Shown one piece after another: positions 31,497 through 40,244 of a stretch of DNA of 40,358 nt. The position numbers and the translations under genes are program-made. The stretch covers positions 1-40,358 of the forward strand of contig PIVJ01000019.1 in NCBI GenBank assembly GCA_003353955.1. The letters run 5' to 3'. Position 1 is the first letter of the stretch. Each line of letters begins with the position of its first letter. Below the pieces are notes generated by a model. That model was not told where the DNA came from. It worked only from the letters and a program-made list of their open reading frames with translations, and made no database searches. This DNA comes from Bacteroidota bacterium. Its GTDB lineage: Bacteria; Bacteroidota; Bacteroidia; Bacteroidales; GCA-2711565.

Positions 31497-32843
31497 TTAA
31501 AGAACTAGTTTTACTGTACTTCCTTCTCCCTTAGCAGAATTTATTTTAATTCTTCCATTATGGAGCAACATTATTTGTTTGGATAGGCTCAAGCCTATTC
31601 CTGAGCCCTCATCTTTGGTCGTAAAAAATGGGATGAAAGCCTTGTCAATTATTTCTTCATTCATTCCCTGTCCGTTGTCAATAATTTCGATAATGACATT
31701 GGCATTGCTATTTTTATAAATCTGTGTTATTATTGAAGGGTGTTTGGCTTTTACCAACGCTTCAAATGCATTTTTATAAACGTTGAGCAGTACCTGATCG
31801 AATAAATCCGGATCGATAATAATTGTTTTGAGTTTTTCATCAATATTCAGTGTGAAATTTACAGATCCGTCAATTATAGATTTTTCTAGCAATAATTTGT
31901 GTTTTGTAAAATATTCTTCAATGTTTACTTCTTTACATTTGGGTATTGGCAATCGTGTTAACTTGCGATAGGAGTTTGTGAATTTAAGGAGTCCCTCTGA
32001 TCTGTTGTGAATTGCATTAATACCTTCAATTAAATAAGTTTTACTTTCAGCATCAATAGGTCCTTTTTTATTGAGTTTGTTTTTTATCGATTCTTTTATC
32101 GTATTACTGATTGAGATGATAGGGGATAAGGTATTCATTATTTCATGTGTTAGGACTCGAATCAACTTTTGATACGATTCCATTTCTCTGGTATCGAGTT
32201 CAGAAAGAATATTTTTTATGGAGATAAGTTTAAATTCACGGGATTGTAATTTGTAAATTGCGACATGAATAGCTAATTGATATTCAACCTTATTGATATT
32301 AAGCTTCAGTAATCTCTTTTCATTGGGTTTGCTATCCTTTATGTTTTTTACAAATACTGGATCTAACTGTTGAATGCTCTGGCCGGGAGAAAGATGTGGG
32401 CAGTTAAGAAGTTTTTTAAAGGCTTCGTTAATTAACTGAACTTTTAACTTTTTATCAACAGATATGATTCCAATATCCATATGTTCAACCAGATTTTGTA
32501 AATGCTGATTTTTAAGCTCTTTTTCAAATCTCAGGTGCCGGAATTTATTATTTATATCCTGATAGGTTTGATACAACTTGCGAGAAGTTTTATCATTATA
32601 ATCTGCAAAATAATTTACAGTAAAATCATTATTTGCCATTGAAGTTAGAAATCTGGTGAAATCTTTGTTTGTTTTATTTAGGTAAATAACCATACTTATA
32701 ATAATATAGATTATGAGTACAATACCAAAAAAAGTTACGATGAAATCGTTTTTAATTAACAAATAAAAAAGTGTGATGGCAATAATTAGTGAGAGAATTA
32801 TTGTTCGAAAAACGATGCTTATATAAAAATGTTTAAAGCCCAT
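31497..32843 (-). CDS. NtrY-like sensor histidine kinase
   Basis: The protein has 448 residues from ATG 32843, which overlaps the regulator stop by 11 bases. The longer frame from 32873 would overlap by 41. Two N-terminal transmembrane segments (about 7-28 and 33-56) precede a cytoplasmic PAS-like region (NLVEHMDIGIISVDKKLKVQLINEAFKKLL). The phospho-acceptor box is RVLTHEIMNTLSPI. The ATPase has the N box (LLNVYKNAFEAL), G1 (DNGQGM) and G2 (GSGIGLSLSKQ). Almost no periplasmic loop exists, so it likely senses a membrane or internal signal. It is partnered with the sigma-54 activator encoded just upstream. Confidence 0.9.
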   Translation of the reverse strand: MGFKHFYISIVFRTIILSLIIAITLFYLLIKNDFIVTFFGIVLIIYIIISMVIYLNKTNKDFTRFLTSMANNDFTVNYFADYNDKTSRKLYQTYQDINNKFRHLRFEKELKNQHLQNLVEHMDIGIISVDKKLKVQLINEAFKKLLNCPHLSPGQSIQQLDPVFVKNIKDSKPNEKRLLKLNINKVEYQLAIHVAIYKLQSREFKLISIKNILSELDTREMESYQKLIRVLTHEIMNTLSPIISISNTIKESIKNKLNKKGPIDAESKTYLIEGINAIHNRSEGLLKFTNSYRKLTRLPIPKCKEVNIEEYFTKHKLLLEKSIIDGSVNFTLNIDEKLKTIIIDPDLFDQVLLNVYKNAFEALVKAKHPSIITQIYKNSNANVIIEIIDNGQGMNEEIIDKAFIPFFTTKDEGSGIGLSLSKQIMLLHNGRIKINSAKGEGSTVKLVL

Positions 32844-34212
32844 ATTTTTCCATTCTTCTGTAAAGTGAGCCACGCGTTAATCCTAAACCTTTTGCTGCTT
32901 TTGTTAAATTACCGGAATGCTGATTAATACAATTAATTATCGTTTGTTTTTCAATCAACTCGAGATTAAAAAAATCTTGTTTATTTTTACTATTACCTTC
33001 AGAATCCGCTAATAAAAATTTAAAATCACTGGATTTAACTAAATCCCCATCACTCATAATTACAGCTCGTTCGATGGCATGCTGTAACTCACGTACATTA
33101 CCCAACCATTTAAATTTCATTAGTTTTTTTGAAACGTAATTAGGCAATCGAAGATTTTTCTTTTGATACTTTTTTTTATAAATTGATAAGAAATGTTCTG
33201 CTAAAATGGGGATATCATCCGGTCTTTCTCTGAGTGGTGGAATATTAATTTCTACAGTGTTAATTCTATACAATAAATCCTGGCGGAAATTTCCGGTATT
33301 GATCAAATTTGTTAATGACACATTCGAAGCGCAAATAAGCCTGATATCGATTTCAACCAACTTATTACTACCCACCGGTGCAATCACTCTTTCTTGCAAA
33401 GCTTTTAAAAGCTTTGGTTGCAGGTTTAATGGGGTATTAGATATTTCATCTAAAAATAGACTGCCTCCCGAAGCTGCCTCAAATCTCCCAACGCGATCTT
33501 GTTTGGCATCAGTAAAAGCCCCTTTAACATGCCCGAATAATTCGCTTTCAAATAAAGACTCAGTTATGGATCCCATATCAACGGTGATAATTGAATCTTC
33601 ACATCTATTTGAGTAATTATGAATCGCTCTGGCGAAAATTTCTTTTCCGGTTCCATTCTCACCTGTTATCAATACATTGGCATCAGTTGGTGCGACTTTC
33701 TTGAGTTGTTCAATAAGTTCAATTATTTGTGTGGATTCCCCAATAATCTCTGAAAAATCTTTGCTTATATTTTCGTTGATCAATAACTGTTGAGTTCTTA
33801 GTTTATCAATCTTCCGCTTACTCAAACTTAATTCAGCCGCAGCCTTAACCGTTGGTAAAAGCTTTTCATTTTGCCAGGGCTTTACCACAAAATCAAGCGC
33901 TCCTGCTTTAACAGCCCGAACTGCTTTTTGAATTTCGCCATAAGCCGTTATCGTAATAACACTAAGCAACGGATCAATTGATTTAATTTTTTGTAACCAA
34001 TAAATTCCATCATCCCCACTGGTATCACCTTTACTGAAATTCATGTCAAGCAGTACGACATCGTAGGAATTCGAACTCAGTAGTTGCATGATTTTATTTG
34101 GATCTGTTGATGTGTCAACCAACGAAAAATGACGATCAAACAACATCTTCATACTAAGGATAATAAATTGATCGTCGTCAACAATTAATATTTTTCCATT
34201 TTTTCCCTGCAT
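32833..34212 (-). CDS. Sigma-54-dependent response regulator (NtrC family)
   Basis: The protein has 459 residues. The receiver domain (1-125) has acidic residues 12-14 and phospho-acceptor D56 in LLDMNFSKGD, with an enlarged loop after it that is common in this Bacteroidota group. The AAA+ domain has Walker A GENGTGKE, the sigma-54 contact loop GAFTDA (usual form GAFTGA) and Walker B GGSLFLDEI. The C-terminus is a Fis-type HTH (LTKAAKGLGLTRGSLYRRMEKYGL). It is divergent from an FtsX/MacB-like permease with a sigma-54 promoter and two palindromic boxes in between, the likely target. Confidence 0.94.
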   Translation of the reverse strand: MQGKNGKILIVDDDQFIILSMKMLFDRHFSLVDTSTDPNKIMQLLSSNSYDVVLLDMNFSKGDTSGDDGIYWLQKIKSIDPLLSVITITAYGEIQKAVRAVKAGALDFVVKPWQNEKLLPTVKAAAELSLSKRKIDKLRTQQLLINENISKDFSEIIGESTQIIELIEQLKKVAPTDANVLITGENGTGKEIFARAIHNYSNRCEDSIITVDMGSITESLFESELFGHVKGAFTDAKQDRVGRFEAASGGSLFLDEISNTPLNLQPKLLKALQERVIAPVGSNKLVEIDIRLICASNVSLTNLINTGNFRQDLLYRINTVEINIPPLRERPDDIPILAEHFLSIYKKKYQKKNLRLPNYVSKKLMKFKWLGNVRELQHAIERAVIMSDGDLVKSSDFKFLLADSEGNSKNKQDFFNLELIEKQTIINCINQHSGNLTKAAKGLGLTRGSLYRRMEKYGL

Positions 34213-34300
34213 GTATTTTCCTAATCAATTAAAATATGATAAGTTAATATTACAAATCAACGAACTAATAATAAAATTTCCTAGATTTAATTTATAAAAA

Positions 34301-34337
34301 CGTCCGAATGTGGACGATTAATAGCCCAATTATGGAC
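34301..34337 (+). promoter_or_regulatory. Tandem palindromic boxes, likely enhancer for the sigma-54 activator
   Basis: GTCCGAATGTGGAC (34302-34315) and GCCCAATTATGGAC (34324-34337) share the form GTCC-N6-GGAC, with one mismatch in the second. Their starts are 22 bp apart, about two helical turns, so a dimeric activator could bind both on one face. They lie about 75-100 bp upstream of the sigma-54 promoter, the expected range for an enhancer. Confidence 0.6.
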
Positions 34338-34401
34338 AACACCACTATAAAGATCATGTATTTTATTTTCTAGTTATCTGTACTTTAGGTTATAAACGAG
34401 T

Positions 34402-34419
34402 TTGGTATTCTGCTTGCAA
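34402..34419 (+). promoter_or_regulatory. Sigma-54 promoter (-24/-12)
   Basis: TTGGTATTCTGCTTGCAA has the GG (34404-34405) and GC (34416-34417) pairs separated by exactly 10 bases, with TTGC at -12. The match to the consensus TGGCAC-N5-TTGC is good, with departures in the -24 tail. Transcription would start near 34429, 34 bases before the permease ATG. Confidence 0.7.
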
Positions 34420-34462
34420 GACTGATGATCAGACATTGAATATTAATCTTATAACAATTATT

Positions 34463-36892
34463 ATGCTGAGAAATTATTTATTGATTGCATTTCGGAACAT
34501 AAAAAAGCATAAAATCCTTAGTTCATTAAATATTCTTGGGCTTTCCCTGGGAATAAGTTGTGTTGTTTTTATCTATAGCTTTATAGATTACGAGCTTAGT
34601 TTTGAGAAATGCTATCCAAAAGCAGATCGCATCTACCGGGTCTCAAGAACATCTATTGAACCGACAACTACTCGTTATTGGGCTCCAACAGCCCCGCCAC
34701 TTGGACCGGCATTAAAGGATTATATGCCGGAGATTGAATCATTTTGCAGAGTTTTCCAAATTGGAAATACGACCATCTCTTTAAATGACAGTGTAAGTAT
34801 GATTAGAACGTTTACCGAACCTGATGGCTTTTTTGCTGATACTTCAATATTTGAAATGTTTACTTTAGAATTTATTGAAGGCAATCCTGAAACTGCTTTT
34901 AAAGAACAGCAGGTGATTGTAATTTCAGAATCAATGGCTGAGCGGTTTTTTCCTGAGGAAAGTGCAATCGGTAAATCATTGCGGATTGATAACTATGGTA
35001 TGGATTTTATAGTTACAGGAGTAATTAAGAATGTAATTGGTAATACCCATCTAAATTTAGAATTTCTGGTGCCTATGGAATTACTCAGACAGTTTTTGAT
35101 CATGCAAAACCTTGAAGGATTATATAATTCTGTATCATGGGCTGGTCCGTATAATTATATAATGCTCAAGAAAAATGCAGACCTAAAAACTCTGGAAGCT
35201 AAAATGCCTGGCTTTATTGTTAATTTTTGGAAAGGTTATGGTGAGCCTGAAGAAATACTCGCCAGAAATGAATATCCATTTCAAGCGATTAAAAGAATTC
35301 ATCTGCATTCAAAGCTTGAGCAGGAGATTGGGCCTAATAGTGATATGACTTATGTTTATGTCTTTCTTTCGGTAGCGATACTAATTTTATTAATTGGTGG
35401 TGTTAATTACGTTAATATCTCAACCGCGCAATCAATGCGGCGAATAAAAGAAATTGGAATTCGTAAAGTCGCAGGAGCGCATCGTGCTCAAATCATCAGA
35501 CAATATTTTGGAGAGTCATTCCTAATTGTATTTATTGCTAGTATATTTTCTGTCCTATTTATAGATTTATTGTATCCATACTTCAATCGGTTTTCCAGTC
35601 TTGATTATAGTTTAACTCAATTCTTCTCCTTAGGAAATATTCTTTTAATTATTGGTATTGTTGTAGGGTTAGGATTTTTGGCTGGATTGTATCCTGCCCT
35701 TCTAGCCTCAGGGTTTTCAATTGAAGATAATATTAAAGGAGCTAAAAAAGTTGGGTCTTTTAGTCATCAACTTAGAAAAATACTCATTGTGCTTCAATTT
35801 GCAATATCCATTTTCTTAATTTTTAGCACACTTTCAATATTTAAGCAATTACGATTATTTAATAATAATGAATTGGGTTTTACAAAAGAAAATGTAATTG
35901 CTGTATATAGCGATAGTGACTTAAGAAACGCTATGGAAAAGGATTATCAGACGTTTAAGACCGATGTACAAACTAATCCTCAGATATTAAGCATAAGTTC
36001 AACTTCCAATTTACCAGGAGAACGCACCAGCGTCGAGAGTTTGAATTTCGAAGGGTATACACCGGAAGGTGGAATGCCAAGCCTTCGTTTCATTATGGTT
36101 GATGAAAATTATTTGGAAACCATGCAAATTGAATTATTAGAAGGTGACGGCTTTCAGATCAATGCAGATACAAATATCCAGTTTGTAATTAATGAGAGCT
36201 GTAAAGAAGCTATTGGATTGGATAATCCAATTGGGTGTTATGCAACAAACATTTGGAGTGTGAGAGGTAAAATAGTAGGTGTGATGAATGATCATAATTT
36301 TGCATCTTTACATGAACCTATAGAGCCTTTGGTGCTGTCGTATGCAGATCCTGGCGTGAGCAGTAAGATTTTATTCAGATATACCGGTGATAAACAAGAG
36401 GTGGTTAGTTACCTGGAAGGAAAACTTAAGGAATACAATCCAAATCATATTTTTAATTATAAATTTATTACGGATCAGTGGGACAGTTTATATGAAACAG
36501 AGATCAAAGCAGGAGATACTTTTGGTGCATTTACACTTCTTGCTATCATTATCTCATGTATCGGATTGTTCGGGTTAGCTGCATTTACTGCTGAATCAAG
36601 AATGAAGGAAATGGGAATACGGAAAATTCATGGAGCCGGATTATTGGATATTTCAAAAGCATTTGGATTGTCATTTATTAAACTTATATTAGTTGCTTCT
36701 GTTGTTGCCACACCCCTTGCCTGGATTGTTATCAGTACATGGATAGAGGGATTTGAATATCAGATTGAGATGAGTTGGCTGTATGTTTTATATTCGCTTG
36801 CTATTATTTTAGCAATTTCATTTTTAACTATTTTATATCAAATGATAAAAGTTCATAGGGAGAGTCCTCTGAATCATATAAAATATGAATAG
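34463..36892 (+). CDS. FtsX/MacB-like ABC transporter permease
   Basis: The protein is 809 residues from ATG 34463; MLRNYLLIAFRNIKKHKILSSLNILGLSLG is the standard opening, and the earlier TTG at 34436 adds nine unlikely residues. The first transmembrane helix is at about 20-42, then a periplasmic MacB-type domain, an FtsX core with GGVNYVNISTAQSMRRIKEIGIRKVAGAHRAQI, a second periplasmic domain and a second FtsX core near the C-terminus (ESRMKEMGIRKIHGAG). Such permeases export lipids, peptides or drugs with a separate ATPase. No ATPase gene is adjacent, so it must be encoded elsewhere. A divergent kinase and sigma-54 regulator probably control it. Confidence 0.9.
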   Translation: MLRNYLLIAFRNIKKHKILSSLNILGLSLGISCVVFIYSFIDYELSFEKCYPKADRIYRVSRTSIEPTTTRYWAPTAPPLGPALKDYMPEIESFCRVFQIGNTTISLNDSVSMIRTFTEPDGFFADTSIFEMFTLEFIEGNPETAFKEQQVIVISESMAERFFPEESAIGKSLRIDNYGMDFIVTGVIKNVIGNTHLNLEFLVPMELLRQFLIMQNLEGLYNSVSWAGPYNYIMLKKNADLKTLEAKMPGFIVNFWKGYGEPEEILARNEYPFQAIKRIHLHSKLEQEIGPNSDMTYVYVFLSVAILILLIGGVNYVNISTAQSMRRIKEIGIRKVAGAHRAQIIRQYFGESFLIVFIASIFSVLFIDLLYPYFNRFSSLDYSLTQFFSLGNILLIIGIVVGLGFLAGLYPALLASGFSIEDNIKGAKKVGSFSHQLRKILIVLQFAISIFLIFSTLSIFKQLRLFNNNELGFTKENVIAVYSDSDLRNAMEKDYQTFKTDVQTNPQILSISSTSNLPGERTSVESLNFEGYTPEGGMPSLRFIMVDENYLETMQIELLEGDGFQINADTNIQFVINESCKEAIGLDNPIGCYATNIWSVRGKIVGVMNDHNFASLHEPIEPLVLSYADPGVSSKILFRYTGDKQEVVSYLEGKLKEYNPNHIFNYKFITDQWDSLYETEIKAGDTFGAFTLLAIIISCIGLFGLAAFTAESRMKEMGIRKIHGAGLLDISKAFGLSFIKLILVASVVATPLAWIVISTWIEGFEYQIEMSWLYVLYSLAIILAISFLTILYQMIKVHRESPLNHIKYE

Positions 36893-36984
36893 CACGAAAT
36901 AATAAGAATATCTAACCGCTTATAAGAAATGGAATAACAGAGTCGATTTGGCCCTCTTATCAGTTTTTAGCCAATGCCATAAAT

Positions 36985-38250
36985 TTAGTAATCATACTTT
37001 CTCTTCCATAAATTTTTAAGCCAGCTACGGGTTTTATTTTCGTGCGGATTATTACCTGGTTCATATAATTTTCTGTTGCTAACTTTATCAGGAAGGAATT
37101 CATGATCTACAAAATTACCATCAAATTTGTGTGCATATTGATAATCTTTCGCATAACCGATATCTTTCATGAGCTTAGTAGGAGCATTACGCAAATGAAG
37201 TGGAACGGATAAATCACCGGTTTGGCGAACCAATTTTTCAGCCTCTTTAATGGCCATATATGTTGAATTACTTTTGGGAGAGTTGGCTAAATATATTGCA
37301 GTCTGTGATAATATTATTCTTCCTTCAGGCCATCCTATTTTATTTATGGCATCAAAACAGGCATTTGCCAGTAGGAGCGCATTTGGGTTTGCATTTCCAA
37401 TATCTTCAGACGCCAGAATCAACATTCTACGGGCAATAAATTTAGGATCTTCACCCGCTTCCACCATCCGGGCAAGCCAATAAACCGATGCATTGGGGTC
37501 ACTTCCCCGCATCGATTTGATAAAAGCAGAAATGATATCATAGTGCATTTCTCCTTGTTTGTCATACATTGCCAAATTCTGTTGAATAATTTCCAGTGCT
37601 TTTTTATTGGTGATTTCAACTTTCTCTTTATTCTCAGTTGCAACAATTATTTCAATTGCGTTGTATAATTTGCGAGCGTCACCACCTGATATTCTATACA
37701 ATGCCTCTTCTTCGAGTATTGCTATCTCAATGTTTTTTTCTTTTTTAAAATATGAAATAGCATTTTCAGCCAATTGCTTCAGATTGTTTTTGTCAAGTGG
37801 TTTTAAGATATAAACCTGACAACGGGAGAGCAGGGGAGAAATCACCTCGAAGGATGGGTTTTCCGTAGTGGCTCCAATTAAAGTCACGATTCCTTTTTCA
37901 ACCGCTCCTAGTAAAGAGTCCTGTTGTGATTTGCTAAATCGATGTATCTCATCAATAAACAATATAGCGTTGTTTCCGGCTCTTGCCAGTTCTATTGCTT
38001 TACGTACATCTTTTACCCCTGAACTAATGGCACTCAAAGTGTAAAACGGACGACTGAAAGTTTGAGAAATAATATATGCTAAGGTTGTTTTTCCAACTCC
38101 GGGAGGGCCCCAAAGTATCATTGAAGGAATTGAATTTGCTTCGATTGCCTGGCGTAGTATTGCATTCTTTCCAACTAAATGTTCTTGTCCAATATACTCA
38201 TCAAGTGATAACGGTCGGAGCAGCTCAGCCAGTGGTTTTAAGTTTGACAT
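36985..38250 (-). CDS. rarA: Replication-associated recombination protein A (AAA+ ATPase)
   Basis: The protein has 421 residues. The opening PLAELLRPLSLDEYIGQEHLVG is characteristic. Walker A is GPPGVGKTT and Walker B is AILFIDEIHRFSKSQQDSLL. The C-terminal MgsA-like region includes YWLARMVEAGEDPKFIARRMLILASEDIGNANP and APTKLMKDIGYAKDYQYAHKFDGNFVDHEFLPD. RarA acts at stalled replication forks. A promoter element, TACTTTTG, lies at 38285-38278. About 15 bases further upstream the DNA changes to a truncated IS3-family element, so the IS may have altered the upstream regulation. Confidence 0.95.
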   Translation of the reverse strand: MSNLKPLAELLRPLSLDEYIGQEHLVGKNAILRQAIEANSIPSMILWGPPGVGKTTLAYIISQTFSRPFYTLSAISSGVKDVRKAIELARAGNNAILFIDEIHRFSKSQQDSLLGAVEKGIVTLIGATTENPSFEVISPLLSRCQVYILKPLDKNNLKQLAENAISYFKKEKNIEIAILEEEALYRISGGDARKLYNAIEIIVATENKEKVEITNKKALEIIQQNLAMYDKQGEMHYDIISAFIKSMRGSDPNASVYWLARMVEAGEDPKFIARRMLILASEDIGNANPNALLLANACFDAINKIGWPEGRIILSQTAIYLANSPKSNSTYMAIKEAEKLVRQTGDLSVPLHLRNAPTKLMKDIGYAKDYQYAHKFDGNFVDHEFLPDKVSNRKLYEPGNNPHENKTRSWLKNLWKRKYDY

Positions 38251-38277
38251 ACGAATGATTATAAATACAAGCTGTTA

Positions 38278-38285
38278 CAAAAGTA
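38278..38285 (-). promoter_or_regulatory. Promoter -7 element of rarA
   Basis: TACTTTTG matches TAnnTTTG 28 bases before the rarA start. The -33 region would fall in the truncated IS sequence and has no TTG. Confidence 0.45.
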
Positions 38286-38296
38286 GGTTTTTATTG

Positions 38297-38487
38297 ACAC
38301 TATCCTGCCTCCAATACGTTTTTGTGTTTTCCTGATTTTTACAACCTCGTTAATCAGTAACTCGTGCTGCAATGATTCTTTCTCCAATTGCTTTTTATGT
38401 TGGTAGTAAGCCTGTCTGGTGTAGCCAAGCAATGAGCAGAGGGCAGTTATACTGCGACTTTCCCTTTGGCTTACGTTATTTACCGCT
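38297..38487 (-). pseudogene. IS3-family transposase OrfB, truncated
   Basis: The minus-strand frame overlapping the end of OrfA reads RSITALCSLLGYTRQAYYQ, then VVKIRKTQKRIGGR. This is the N-terminal part of an IS3-type OrfB. After GGR the similarity stops and rarA upstream sequence begins, so most of OrfB, including its DDE catalytic core, is missing. The frame is shifted by -1 relative to OrfA, as expected for programmed frameshifting in this family. Confidence 0.75.
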
Positions 38488-38794
38488 TGGCACCAAACTT
38501 TTTTCGCAAGTCCTCCCCGGTATGCTCTTCAGAAAGCTTTAGTATTTCTTCAAGCAGTTCGCTTTTTAACTGGCTTTTATGCAAGGATGCTTGCAAAATC
38601 TTTACATCCTTGGGTAACTCAGGCTCAGGATTTTTCCCTTTAATTTCCAGATTACGTCGTTTTTTATCTTTCCAACTTGGCTTTCTGCCTTGGAAATCCA
38701 ATACCCAATCACAGATAGTACGACTGGGAATACCGTATTTCGTTTCTAATCCACGGTAACTTATTGAGGCTACAACTTTTGAAATTATTGACAT
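38480..38794 (-). CDS. IS3-family transposase OrfA
   Basis: The 104-residue protein has an N-terminal helix-turn-helix typical of IS3 OrfA (YRGLETKYGIPSRTICDWVLDFQG) and a charged C-terminal leucine-rich coil (KDVKILQASLHKSQLKSELLEEILKLSEEH). It appears intact, but the companion OrfB is truncated, so the element is almost certainly inactive. OrfA alone usually acts as a DNA-binding regulator of transposition. A likely IS end with TGACGGCAAAGG (minus strand) lies near 38836. Confidence 0.8.
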   Translation of the reverse strand: MSIISKVVASISYRGLETKYGIPSRTICDWVLDFQGRKPSWKDKKRRNLEIKGKNPEPELPKDVKILQASLHKSQLKSELLEEILKLSEEHTGEDLRKKFGAKR

Positions 38795-38934
38795 ACGGCA
38801 ATTATTTTTGATGCGTTGTGTGTGCCTTTGCCGTCATTAAACTTCAGATAATAAATTATATAAGTCTATATTTAAATAAATAATTTCTTTCCCAATTTTA
38901 GTTGAGCTTACAATATCAAGTGATTCCATTTGGT

Positions 38935-39429
38935 TTAGATGTTTTTTTGCGAAAGATTGATCAACTTGTCATAATGTTTCCCAACAGATTTAGGAAAATC
39001 TTCCACTTTTTCTATGCTTGAATCTTTACATGCTGATTCTATAAAATTAATACATTCAATTACCTCTTTTTGCTTTTTGTCTAGAGGGTTTAAAAACAAC
39101 AACACCTCATTAAGAGATTTAGTTGTGCTTTTCATTGCATCTTGAAATCGTATCATATCCACACCTGAATTTTCAGCTTGGTTATTCTTTTTTATTCCAT
39201 CTTTTACAATCTTTGTCAAAGTCACTGTGTAATCATTTGCCTCAGAAATCAAGGTAGATATTGAATTTCGAAACCCTTCAATCCATTTTAGTCTATAGTT
39301 GGAATTGTGATTTAATCGAACTTGCATTATGGCGAAAATTCCTGCAACTACAATAAACAACGGTAAGTACTGAGTAATAGTTTTGTTAAAACTCAAAGCA
39401 GTTTCCGAATTAATCAGGTCAGCATTCAT
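38935..39429 (-). CDS. Hypothetical membrane-anchored protein
   Basis: The 164-residue protein has one transmembrane segment at about 20-38 (YLPLFIVVAGIFAIMQVRL). A mostly helical, charged region follows, containing WIEGFRNSISTLISEANDYTVTLTKIVKDG. It ends with a hydrophilic tail. No family is recognised with confidence. Its start is about 40 bases from an attC-like site that separates it from the acetyltransferase gene on the same strand, consistent with a cassette-borne gene. Confidence 0.7.
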   Translation of the reverse strand: MNADLINSETALSFNKTITQYLPLFIVVAGIFAIMQVRLNHNSNYRLKWIEGFRNSISTLISEANDYTVTLTKIVKDGIKKNNQAENSGVDMIRFQDAMKSTTKSLNEVLLFLNPLDKKQKEVIECINFIESACKDSSIEKVEDFPKSVGKHYDKLINLSQKNI

Positions 39430-39466
39430 AATCTATTGTGTTAAATAATTCTAAATCTTTAATTCT

Positions 39467-39597
39467 GACTAACGTTTTATGGTATGAAGCGTTGGGGTTT
39501 TTTCGGTTGCGTTTTTATCTACCGACAAAAATGATGGAAGAGAACTTAAAGTCCTACCAACCGCTATCTCCCCAATGATTTATGCTATGTGTTAGCC
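39467..39597 (-). repeat. attC-like recombination site between two minus-strand cassette genes
   Basis: On the minus strand the site runs from GGCTAACACATAGC (39597 onward) to ATACCATAAAACGTTAGTC (ending at 39467), about 131 bp. The inner arms also match: ATAGCATAAATCATTGGGG faces CCCCAACGCTTCATACCAT. Core ends GCTAAC and GTTAG agree with attC R'' and R' boxes. It begins 14 bases after the acetyltransferase stop and ends 38 bases before the next gene, the geometry of a gene cassette. Confidence 0.55.
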
Positions 39598-39610
39598 GCT
39601 AGCGTTATTT

Positions 39611-40078
39611 TTATTGTTTTCTCTTCTCTAAATAAATCAAAGTCAATTTATCATTAATCTCTTGTTGCTTATATTCTCTGTATCCAAGTTTATTATATAA
39701 GTATAAACTCTTTTGACTTTTAAATCCAGTAAATAACTCAAATCTGTCACAATCCATATATTTTGCTTCTATCGAATCCATTAGCATTCGACCTATTCCT
39801 CTATTTTGAAAGTCTTTACTTACAATCAATCTGCCAATATAACAAGTTCCATTCTTTGAATATCCTCGAACAGAAGCAATGATTTCTCCATCAAATTGTC
39901 CTTTTAAAATGGTCATCTTAGCAAAATTGTTTTCTATTGATTTCAAATCCTCATTCAATGGAGGAATATCATAATAATCATGAATCTCTGCTTCGCTAAT
40001 ATAACAATCCTTTTGTAGTTGAAGAATCGTTTCCAAATCATCTTGATTCGCTAAAGATATTTCTATCTGTTTGTTCAT
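39611..40078 (-). CDS. GNAT family N-acetyltransferase
   Basis: The 155-residue protein has the GNAT acetyl-CoA site VSKDFQNRGIGRMLMDSI (Q/R-x-x-G-x-G/A). The final strand region is LYLYNKLGYREYKQQEI. N-terminal residues EISLANQDDLETILQLQKDCY fit the first GNAT strand and helix. It transfers an acetyl group to an unknown small molecule or protein amine. It lies between attC-like sites on the minus strand, as an integron-type cassette would, and acetyltransferases are frequent cargo of such cassettes. Confidence 0.85.
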   Translation of the reverse strand: MNKQIEISLANQDDLETILQLQKDCYISEAEIHDYYDIPPLNEDLKSIENNFAKMTILKGQFDGEIIASVRGYSKNGTCYIGRLIVSKDFQNRGIGRMLMDSIEAKYMDCDRFELFTGFKSQKSLYLYNKLGYREYKQQEINDKLTLIYLEKRKQ

Positions 40079-40110
40079 AAATTTCTTTTAATCTTTTTTC
40101 ACGCTTCCAA

Positions 40111-40244
40111 CTAACGTCAAAGTTCATTGTTTTATATTCAGTCAATTACTTTTTTTGTATTTTATTCATTTCTAACTCTTGTCTCCCCCCTTCGTTAGCC
40201 AAAGAACTCAACTTTTTTCGACAGTAGGGGGATTACCGCCAACG
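40111..40244 (-). repeat. Candidate attC-like sequences upstream of the acetyltransferase gene
   Basis: GGCTAACG (40200-40193) and GACGTTAG (40118-40111) on the minus strand look like R'' and R' cores, but the inner arms pair poorly. A second R'-like core, ACACGTTGGC, lies further up at 40246-40237. They fit a decayed or tightly packed array. No gene is seen between 40079 and the window end. Confidence 0.3.
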
